From Planctomycetota bacterium (GTDB lineage Bacteria; Planctomycetota; Phycisphaerae; Tepidisphaerales; Tepidisphaeraceae): 10,218 nt of DNA. Shown here in pieces: positions 5,328 to 10,218 of this stretch. The stretch covers positions 1 through 10,218 of the forward strand of contig JAKORQ010000424.1 of assembly GCA_029777755.1 (NCBI GenBank). The letters are read 5' to 3'. Position numbers and translations under genes: made by a program. Each line of letters begins with the position of its first letter. The stretch's first letter is position 1. Below the pieces are notes generated by a model. The model saw only the letters and a program-made list of their open reading frames with translations, was not told the origin of the DNA and searched no databases.

Positions 5328-7388
5328 ATGCTCGACACGTCACAGCGATATCCAATCTCCTGGCGCAGCGTCACACTGGGCCTGGTCGGCGTCCTGATCA
5401 TCTCGCTGATCACCCCTTACAACGACTACGTTCTCAAGAACACCTATGTCGTTGGAAACAACCTGCCGTTGGGTGCGATGTTGCTGTTTTTCCTGGTGGC
5501 GGTGTTCATCAATGCGCCGATGAGCCGGTATTTTCCCCGACGTGCCCTGACCAGCGGCGAACTGGGCGTGGCATTCGGCATGGTGCTGATTGGCTGCGCC
5601 ATCCCTTCCAGTGCGCTGATGCGCTACCTGCCGCCATCACTGATCTATCCCATATGGCAGGCGAGAAGCAACGCCGAGGGCTTGCGCCTGCTGGAGTCGG
5701 TGGACATAGCCCGATGGCTGCTGCCGGACTTCGAGGGAGAGGGGCCACGGCAATGGATGAACGCCCCGATCGTTACCGGGTATGCCGGCCGCTGGACTCG
5801 CGATGAGCCGGTGCCGTACCGGGCGTGGATCCGCCCGATCATCACTTGGGGCATTTACGTCGGGTTCCTGTACGGCGCATTCTTGTGCCTCATCTCCATT
5901 TTTCGCAGGCAGTGGTACGAGAACGAGCGATTGCCTTTTCCGCTGGCGTCGATCCAGCTTGCTCTGGTGGAGGCGCCAGAGCCGCGGCGGTGGTTCAACA
6001 GTACGATGTCATCCCGCTGGTTCTGGATCTGCTTCTTCGCCTTTTTCGGGCTGCACATGTGGAACGGGCTGGCGAATTACTGGCCTAAGTATTTTCCACC
6101 GATCCCGACATACTACGACCTTCGGTCGGTTCTGTCGGAGGTTCCCTGGCGCTATGCCGATGGTGAGCTGAAGATGGCCTACTTTTACCCGACGGCGGCC
6201 GCCATCGCATTCTTCCTGCCCGGGGCGGTGAGTTTCAGCCTCTGGTTCTTCTATGTGCTTTTCCAGGCCTACAAGATGAGCATGGGCATGGCCAGCGGCG
6301 ACGCCGGCACCCCGGGCCAGAACGACCAGATAATCGGCGGGCTTTTCGCCTACACGCTGGTGGTGCTCTGGATCGGGCGGCACCACTGGATGCTGGTGCT
6401 GCGACAGGCATTCCGCGGATCTCGACCCGGTGAGCCTCAGGGACGCTATCTTTCGTACCGCTCCAGTTTCTGGGGATTTGTGCTGTGCGTGAGCGGGATG
6501 GTCACATGGATGTGGCTGGCGGGGGCGTCACTGGGTGGCGCGATTATAATTTCGTTAACCATCCTGGCAGCGCTGTTCATCGTGGCACGCATCGTGGCCG
6601 AGACTGGATTGCTCCATCCGGGCTCAACATTCCTGCCAACCCGCAACTGGCTGATGCTGCAATACGCCGGATGGCAGAATCCAACGACGCTGAATACGAC
6701 ATTCCTGTCCGGCCATCTCCAGATGATCCATCACGACGTGCGCGAGACGTTCTCCGTCTTCGGTACCCATGCGATCAAGGTGGCCGACAGCACCGTGTAT
6801 CGCGATGCCTCGATGTCATCCGACCAGGCCAGCTCGCGTCGTCTGGGACGTCAGCTTTTGCTTCTTTTTGTTGGCGTAATCCTGATCGGGTATGTGACCA
6901 GCTTCTCGGCTCACCTGTGGGTTGAGTACGAGTTTGCCGTGCAGAAGAGGCCGGATGCGCAGACTGTCAACGAATACTCCAGCAACTGGGCGGTGCTTAA
7001 CCACTGGACGAATCCCACGCTGGATTTCATGAACAACCGCCAGAACTACCGGCACAACCCGATCCTTCATTTCGTCGGGGGCGCCTGCACGACGGTATTC
7101 CTGGCAGTCATGCGGCTCAGGTATGTCTGGTGGCCGTTCCATCCGGTGGCTTACCTGTGCGTGGGGAGCTGGCCACTGGGGCAGTTGTGGTTCGCGATAT
7201 TCCTGGGCTGGCTTGCCAGGACGCTGGCGCTGCGGTTCGGCGGTGCGAAGCTGTACACCAATGCCCGGCCGGCGATGGTGGGCATCATCGTCGGGGAGGC
7301 GGTCGCCGGCGGGTTCTGGCTTATCGCCGGTATCCTCGTGAGCATGAGCGGCGCGTACTTCAAGCCCGTGAAGATCCTGCCGGATTGA
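5328..7388 (+). CDS. Large multi-pass membrane protein, DUF6785/DUF6784-like (possible OPT-type transporter)
   Basis: A 686-residue inner-membrane protein with about 12-14 hydrophobic segments, the clearest near 15-30, 47-63, 77-97, 170-192, 230-246, 285-312, 335-350, 380-420, 507-530, 577-594, 604-630 and 650-674. I recognise the style of the DUF6785 (N-terminal) and DUF6784 (C-terminal) families. The marks are NERLPFPLASIQLAL at 199-213, which resembles the E-x-LPFP-x-A region of oligopeptide transporters, AETGLLHPGSTF at 424-435, and the ending PFHPVAYL, LALRFGGAKLYTNARP and GIIVGEAVAGGFW. A periplasmic or cytoplasmic loop at about 100-165 and another at about 440-505 (IHHDVRETF) are the main soluble parts. 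The biochemical function is unknown; transport of small peptides or similar solutes is inference from the OPT-like motif. It has its own strong promoter and stands alone, 137 bases before the next gene. Confidence 0.8.
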   Translation: MLDTSQRYPISWRSVTLGLVGVLIISLITPYNDYVLKNTYVVGNNLPLGAMLLFFLVAVFINAPMSRYFPRRALTSGELGVAFGMVLIGCAIPSSALMRYLPPSLIYPIWQARSNAEGLRLLESVDIARWLLPDFEGEGPRQWMNAPIVTGYAGRWTRDEPVPYRAWIRPIITWGIYVGFLYGAFLCLISIFRRQWYENERLPFPLASIQLALVEAPEPRRWFNSTMSSRWFWICFFAFFGLHMWNGLANYWPKYFPPIPTYYDLRSVLSEVPWRYADGELKMAYFYPTAAAIAFFLPGAVSFSLWFFYVLFQAYKMSMGMASGDAGTPGQNDQIIGGLFAYTLVVLWIGRHHWMLVLRQAFRGSRPGEPQGRYLSYRSSFWGFVLCVSGMVTWMWLAGASLGGAIIISLTILAALFIVARIVAETGLLHPGSTFLPTRNWLMLQYAGWQNPTTLNTTFLSGHLQMIHHDVRETFSVFGTHAIKVADSTVYRDASMSSDQASSRRLGRQLLLLFVGVILIGYVTSFSAHLWVEYEFAVQKRPDAQTVNEYSSNWAVLNHWTNPTLDFMNNRQNYRHNPILHFVGGACTTVFLAVMRLRYVWWPFHPVAYLCVGSWPLGQLWFAIFLGWLARTLALRFGGAKLYTNARPAMVGIIVGEAVAGGFWLIAGILVSMSGAYFKPVKILPD

Positions 7389-7525
7389 CCGGAGCAGGCG
7401 GCCATCAGTTGCGCAGATTGCGTTCGCAGGCGCGCCCGGCGGGATATTCCATAGCGCCGGTCACGCCCAGGGGCGCGATTTCAGCTTCGCTACTGCAATT
7501 GGCAATGGCGCGCCAATAATGGTGC
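7389..7525. other. Intergenic region with paired GGCGCGCC palindromes
   Basis: This 137-base gap between the membrane protein gene and the FMN reductase gene has no convincing ORF and no hairpin with a T-run. It contains GGCGCGCC twice (7429-7436 and 7507-7514), 78 bases apart, plus a half copy GGCGCG at 7472-7477. The second copy sits within the larger palindrome TGGCGCGCCA (7506-7515), which touches the putative -10 of the downstream gene. These could be binding sites for a dimeric regulator, which is inference. Confidence 0.45.
7515..7520 (+). promoter_or_regulatory. -10-like element (AATAAT) before the FMN reductase gene
   Basis: AATAAT matches TATAAT at five of six positions and ends 5 bases before the ATG at 7526, so transcription would begin at or within a base or two of the start codon. 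No Shine-Dalgarno sequence is present and no -35 at standard spacing is convincing. Its first base overlaps the palindrome TGGCGCGCCA. This is the weakest of the five leaderless-type promoters in the window. Confidence 0.4.
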
Positions 7526-8107
7526 ATGGGAAACATACTTCTGTTGGCTGGAACGAATCGCCCGGGCGCCAACGCGCTGCGCATCGCCAGGGTGGTTCAG
7601 GGACTATATGAGGAGGCGGGTATAAAGGTCGACCTCTATTCACTCCACAAGATGCCGCTGGAGATTTTCGATCCTCGCTGCTACGCGGCCAAGCCGGAGT
7701 GCTGGCTGCCCATCCAGGAGATGGTCGTGGAAGCTCGCGGTCTCCACATCATCACACCTGAGTACAATGGCAGCTTCCCGGGAGTCCTGAAGTACTTCAT
7801 CGACATGCTCAAGTTTCCCGTCAGCTTTGTGTCCAAGCCGGTCGCACTGATTGGCGAAGCCTCTGGCACATGGGGCGCGGTGCATGCGGTTGAGCAGCTT
7901 CAGCAGGTGTTCTCCTACCGCAATGCGCATATCTTCCCGCAAAGGGTGTTCATCCCGAAGGTGAATGCCTGCTTTGACACCGAGGGGAGATTCAGTGACG
8001 CGGAGATTCTCCAAAGGCTGCGCAACCAGGCGGAGGGTTTTGCCCGCTTCTGCGAGATACTCAATCCTGAGCTGGACGAAGTTACGTCCGGGTCCGCGTC
8101 AGCGTAA
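7526..8107 (+). CDS. NAD(P)H-dependent FMN reductase, flavodoxin-like fold
   Basis: A 193-residue cytoplasmic flavoprotein of the NADPH-dependent FMN reductase family, which reduces FMN or quinone/azo-type acceptors using NAD(P)H. The flavodoxin-like fold is shown by an N-terminal strand and phosphate-binding loop (ILLLAGTNRPGANALRIAR, 4-22), close to the family G-S-x-R pattern with Thr and Asn in place. The hallmark PEYNGSFPGVLKYFID at 78-93 contacts the flavin ring and supports dimer formation. A third segment (PVALIGEASGTWGAVHAVEQL, 105-125) matches the usual SxGxxGG-like region, with GTWGA here. Length is normal for the family. The natural acceptor cannot be told. It is followed on the same strand by a Gfo/Idh/MocA oxidoreductase after 81 bases, so a shared transcript is possible. 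Start choice rests on the ATG where family homology begins. Confidence 0.9.
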   Translation: MGNILLLAGTNRPGANALRIARVVQGLYEEAGIKVDLYSLHKMPLEIFDPRCYAAKPECWLPIQEMVVEARGLHIITPEYNGSFPGVLKYFIDMLKFPVSFVSKPVALIGEASGTWGAVHAVEQLQQVFSYRNAHIFPQRVFIPKVNACFDTEGRFSDAEILQRLRNQAEGFARFCEILNPELDEVTSGSASA

Positions 8108-8150
8108 GTTTTGCCTGCGGCCGAAGGTGAAAGTATGTTGGGAGCCTGTC

Positions 8151-8174
8151 CCGGCGCGGCCATATCTGCGCCGG
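8151..8174 (+). promoter_or_regulatory. Intercistronic hairpin before the Gfo/Idh/MocA ribosome binding site
   Basis: CCGGCGC (8151-8157) and GCGCCGG (8168-8174) form a perfect 7-base-pair GC stem with a 10-base loop, ending 3 bases before the Shine-Dalgarno sequence at 8178. It could tune translation or mark an RNA processing point between the two genes. There is no T-run, so it is not an intrinsic terminator. Function is inferred. Confidence 0.45.
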
Positions 8175-8177
8175 CTG

Positions 8178-8184
8178 AAGGAGG
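8178..8184 (+). promoter_or_regulatory. Ribosome binding site deciding the 8189 start
   Basis: AAGGAGG, a full match to the Shine-Dalgarno core, ends 4 bases before ATG 8189. The spacing is slightly short, but it is the strongest such site in the window. It favours 8189 over the in-frame ATG at 8135 and the TTG at 8111. Confidence 0.75.
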
Positions 8185-8188
8185 ATAC

Positions 8189-9217
8189 ATGGCTTCTGAC
8201 ATCCGCATCGGCATTCTAGGGACCGGCGGCATCGCCGGCACTCACGCGAAGAATCTTGAGAGGATCCCCGGCGTCCGGATCGTCGCTTTGTGCAATCGTC
8301 ACCTGGAAAAGGCGGAGAAGTTCAACCAGCGGCACGGCGGCGGGGCGAAGTGTTTCGACAACTTCCAGAAGATGCTGGAGGAGGTCGAGATGGATGCCCT
8401 GTACGTCTGCATGCCGCCTGGCTGTCACAATGGCGAGGTGGAGGCGGCCGCGGCCAGGGGGATACACCTGTTCCTGGAGAAGCCGATAGCCCTGGATCTT
8501 GCCAGGGCGCAGTCGATGGCGGATGCGGTTAAGTCTTCTGGCGTGAAGTGCCAGATAGGGCACCACCTGAGGGCAAGCGAGCCGGTGCGCAAGCTCAAGC
8601 AAATGATCCGCGATGGATCTGCCGGCCGGCCGCTGCTGATGCAGGCGCGCTGGTTCTGCAACTCACTCTACGGCGACTGGTGGCGCGATCCTGAGATCGG
8701 TGGCGGCCAATTGATCGAGCAGGCGATCCACATATACGACCTTACCCGGTACTTCTTCGGCGATGTGGATGTGGTAACCGGGTTCCGGGGCAACCTGGGG
8801 CATGCCCGCTTCCCGCAGTATCGCGTCGATGACACCAGTGCATCGACGATACGTTTCAGGAATGGCGCGATCGCGAGCATCTGTGCCTCGAACGCCGCCG
8901 AGCCGTGCGCATGGTCTGTCTGTGCGACAGTGATATTCGAGAAGGTGGTGGTCGACCTGGCGACGCCGGAACGCGCCACTTTTGTCTATCACGACGGCAA
9001 GGTGAGCGACGAGGTCTGGCGCGACAATATCAAGATCCCGCGGGAGGAAGTGGCCAACACTGTTAACGCCCATGAGCAGATCACGCGCAATTTCATAGCC
9101 GCTGTGCGCGGTGAGGAAGAGATGCTCAGCAGCATCGATGATGGGCTGGAGGGCCTGCGGCTGGTACGCGCGGTGGCCAGGTCATCGGATGAGGATGGCA
9201 TGCCGCAGCGGCTGTAG
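8189..9217 (+). CDS. Gfo/Idh/MocA-family NAD(P)-dependent oxidoreductase
   Basis: A 342-residue cytoplasmic dehydrogenase of the glucose-fructose oxidoreductase/inositol dehydrogenase family, which typically oxidises sugars, inositols or related polyols with NAD(P). The N-terminal Rossmann fold has IGILGTGGIAGTH at 7-19 as the dinucleotide-binding loop. The family signature EKPI is at 97-100, with Lys98 expected in catalysis. The C-terminal alpha/beta domain contains GGGQLIEQAIHIYDL at 171-185; His181 and Asp184 match the usual active-site H-x2-D pair. The substrate cannot be predicted, since this family is large and paralogue-rich. The start is set by a strong Shine-Dalgarno sequence and by homology beginning at DIRIGILG. 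Starts at 8135 or 8111 would add 18 or 26 residues with no family resemblance. It converges on the rlmB-like gene with 8 bases between stops. Confidence 0.93.
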   Translation: MASDIRIGILGTGGIAGTHAKNLERIPGVRIVALCNRHLEKAEKFNQRHGGGAKCFDNFQKMLEEVEMDALYVCMPPGCHNGEVEAAAARGIHLFLEKPIALDLARAQSMADAVKSSGVKCQIGHHLRASEPVRKLKQMIRDGSAGRPLLMQARWFCNSLYGDWWRDPEIGGGQLIEQAIHIYDLTRYFFGDVDVVTGFRGNLGHARFPQYRVDDTSASTIRFRNGAIASICASNAAEPCAWSVCATVIFEKVVVDLATPERATFVYHDGKVSDEVWRDNIKIPREEVANTVNAHEQITRNFIAAVRGEEEMLSSIDDGLEGLRLVRAVARSSDEDGMPQRL

Positions 9218-9268
9218 GGCATTGGTCACGGGATGGTATCTGGTACCGGGCGGCGCTGGCGATATGCC
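9197..9268. repeat. Imperfect inverted repeat around the convergent stops of the Gfo/Idh/MocA and rlmB-like genes
   Basis: GGCAT (9197-9201) pairs with ATGCC (9264-9268). Pairing continues with a wobble, a mismatch and a bulge through 9204-9210 with 9254-9261, giving about 12 pairs in all. The loop contains both stop codons. It is weaker than the similar repeat at 569-620 and could be chance in GC-rich DNA. Confidence 0.25.
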
Positions 9269-9972
9269 TCGGCCACCACGATGGCGGCCGCGTGCGACAG
9301 CGACAGCGAACTGGCGCCGCCAACCGTCGGGATGGTGATAAAGCGGTCGCAGATCTCGCGGATCGCCCCGGAGAGGCCTCGCTTTTCTCCGCCCAGCGCG
9401 AGTATGGTGGGCTGGCGCAGATCCACGTCGTACAGGGTGCGCTTTGCGCCGGCCAGGCAGCCGATGAGCTGCATTCCCTGCGACTGTAGTTGCCGCAGTG
9501 GCTTCACCGTGTCGATCTGGACCAGCGGCAGGCGTTCGTAAGCCCCTGATGCCGGGCGGGCGATCTCCACCGCGTCGAGATCCCACAGGTGCTTCTTGAT
9601 CATCACCGCGTTGACACCCATTGCCTCCGCCGTGCGCAGCACAAACCCGAGGTTGCGTGCATCCTCCACGCCCTCGATCACCAGCAGCAGGGGCGGTCTT
9701 GCCTGATGGCGCAAGAGTTCCTGGAGCTGTTCGACAGTCAGGCGGGGCTTGGGCGAGCAGACGGCGATCACGCCGCCGTGGGTCGCGCCGTGCGCCATGG
9801 CGTCCAGCTCTTTGCGGTCCACGCGGCGAACCGGCACGCCCAGCTCCTCAGCAAGCGAGAGGAGCTGCGTGTATCGCTCATCGTGGCCGTACGCCAGCAG
9901 GATCACCTCGATGCGGCGCTGCCGGGCCTGCAATGCCGCGATCACTGACTGTTGACCTTCCAGGTTTTCCAT
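9226..9972 (-). CDS. rlmB: SpoU/TrmH-family rRNA 2'-O-methyltransferase, RlmB-like
   Basis: A 248-residue SPOUT-class methyltransferase that probably methylates the 2'-O of a guanosine in 23S rRNA, as RlmB does, using S-adenosylmethionine bound in a trefoil knot. An N-terminal substrate-binding domain (about 1-75, with GVPVRRVDRKELDAMAHGATHGGVIA) precedes the catalytic domain (about 93-245). Motif 1 is VIEGVEDARNLGFVLRTAEAMG at 98-119, read as two parts, with Asn107 and the catalytic-type Arg113. RPASGAYERLPLV (139-151) matches the RlmB/TrmH linker. Motif 2 is ILALGGEKRGLS at 190-201. Motif 3 is IPTVGGASSLSLSHAAAI at 214-231, where Ser224 replaces the Asn of the usual SLNVS. Length and N-terminal domain favour RlmB over TrmH. 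The exact target nucleotide is uncertain. The ATG is preceded by a -10-like element and no Shine-Dalgarno sequence. Confidence 0.88.
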   Translation of the reverse strand: MENLEGQQSVIAALQARQRRIEVILLAYGHDERYTQLLSLAEELGVPVRRVDRKELDAMAHGATHGGVIAVCSPKPRLTVEQLQELLRHQARPPLLLVIEGVEDARNLGFVLRTAEAMGVNAVMIKKHLWDLDAVEIARPASGAYERLPLVQIDTVKPLRQLQSQGMQLIGCLAGAKRTLYDVDLRQPTILALGGEKRGLSGAIREICDRFITIPTVGGASSLSLSHAAAIVVAEAYRQRRPVPDTIP

Positions 9973-9980
9973 TGCCGGCG

Positions 9981-9986
9981 ATTGTA
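9981..9986 (-). promoter_or_regulatory. -10 element of rlmB-like gene (TACAAT), leaderless-type
   Basis: On the minus strand TACAAT matches TATAAT at five of six positions and ends 8 bases before the ATG at 9972, predicting a leader of 0-3 nucleotides. The -35 at 17 bases (ATAGCG) is poor. The hexamer overlaps the possible -35 of the divergent gene. Confidence 0.55.
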
Positions 9987-10012
9987 GGGGTTCGGGCGAA
10001 GCTCGCTATACT
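9982..10012 (+). promoter_or_regulatory. Promoter of the right-edge trmH gene, leaderless-type
   Basis: TATACT (10007-10012), a five-of-six match to the -10 consensus, ends 9 bases before the ATG at 10022. A possible -35, TTGTAG (9982-9987), lies 19 bases upstream, a slightly long spacer with only three or four consensus bases. The predicted start is 2-3 bases before the ATG, leaving no room for a Shine-Dalgarno sequence. Confidence 0.5.
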
Positions 10013-10021
10013 CTCGCCACG

Positions 10022-10218
10022 ATGCAGTTGATCCGTATCAGCAACCTGGATGACCCGAGACTTGCGTACTATCGCAACCTGAAGGATGGAGAACTGGCGG
10101 CGCAGGGCAATCGCTTCATCGTGGAAGGGCATTTCGTGGTGCAGCGCCTGCTGGTCAGCGATTTCCAGGTGGATTCCGTGCTGGTTGCCGAGCGCAAGGT
10201 TGAGGAGATGACCCCATA
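10022..10218 (+). CDS. TrmH/SpoU-family RNA methyltransferase, N-terminal fragment, 3' cut by window edge
   Basis: Sixty-five residues are visible before the window ends. The opening MQLIRISNLDDPRLAYYRNLKD followed by RFIVEGHFVVQRLL and VDSVLVAERK is characteristic of the N-terminal RNA substrate-binding region of TrmH-family 2'-O-methyltransferases: a DPR-Y-NLKD entry helix, F-x-VEG, then a strand leading to the SPOUT domain. The catalytic motifs are beyond the edge, so activity cannot be confirmed. It is a second SpoU-type gene next to the rlmB-like gene, in divergent orientation, with 49 bases between the start codons. The N-terminal form differs from that of its neighbour, so they are distinct subfamilies rather than a recent duplication. 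Confidence 0.82.
   Translation, partial: MQLIRISNLDDPRLAYYRNLKDGELAAQGNRFIVEGHFVVQRLLVSDFQVDSVLVAERKVEEMTP

Noticed and set aside
7389..7525. Intrinsic terminator after the membrane protein gene
   Set aside because: No GC-rich stem followed by a run of Ts could be found; the palindromes there are short and lack a T-run.
8111..8188. Upstream TTG start for the Gfo/Idh/MocA gene
   Set aside because: The added 26 residues do not resemble the family and there is no good ribosome binding site at the TTG, whereas AAGGAGG directly precedes ATG 8189.
9589..9948. 119-codon open frame on the + strand opposite the rlmB-like gene
   Set aside because: It lies fully within the methyltransferase gene, which has intact SpoU motifs, and has no start signal or recognisable domain.

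Overview
The window reads as a compact, GC-rich piece of a diderm bacterial chromosome made mainly of core genes. I see no mobile element, CRISPR array, tRNA or rRNA. The best guess for the source is Planctomycetota, possibly Phycisphaerae. This rests on a BamA-OmpH-LpxD envelope cluster, a 686-residue multi-pass membrane protein that looks like the DUF6785/DUF6784 family I associate with planctomycetes, a Gfo/Idh/MocA oxidoreductase, and the sequence style of the two SpoU-type RNA methyltransferases. The assignment is inference from protein style, not a database result.

Layout, left to right. (1) The 3' part of a TauE/SafE-type permease gene (+) runs in from outside the window and converges on queD (-), with only 6 bases between the stop codons. 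(2) A minus-strand cluster runs bamA (5164-2750), ompH/skp (2727-2128), lpxD (2101-1013), with 22- and 26-base gaps. It makes the outer-membrane protein insertase, a periplasmic chaperone and a lipid A acyltransferase. A consensus-like promoter (TTGACA-16-TAAACT) lies upstream of bamA. queD follows lpxD but has its own -10 element. (3) A 163-base divergent region separates bamA from the large membrane protein gene (5328-7388, +). (4) Next come an NAD(P)H-dependent FMN reductase (7526-8107, +) and a Gfo/Idh/MocA oxidoreductase (8189-9217, +). The latter converges on an rlmB-like SpoU methyltransferase gene (9972-9226, -) with 8 bases between stops. (5) A second SpoU/TrmH methyltransferase gene starts at 10022 (+), divergent from the first with 49 bases between start codons, and runs off the right edge.

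The most interesting signal is in the control regions rather than in any one protein. Five genes (queD, the membrane protein gene, the FMN reductase gene, rlmB and the right-edge trmH) have a -10-like hexamer ending only 5 to 11 bases before the start codon and no Shine-Dalgarno sequence, as expected for leaderless or nearly leaderless mRNAs. The bamA, ompH and Gfo/Idh/MocA genes do have Shine-Dalgarno sequences. lpxD has neither signal. Two of the leaderless-type promoters (queD and the FMN reductase gene) have inverted repeats across or against the -10 element, which look like operators. I do not see an undescribed multi-gene system here.
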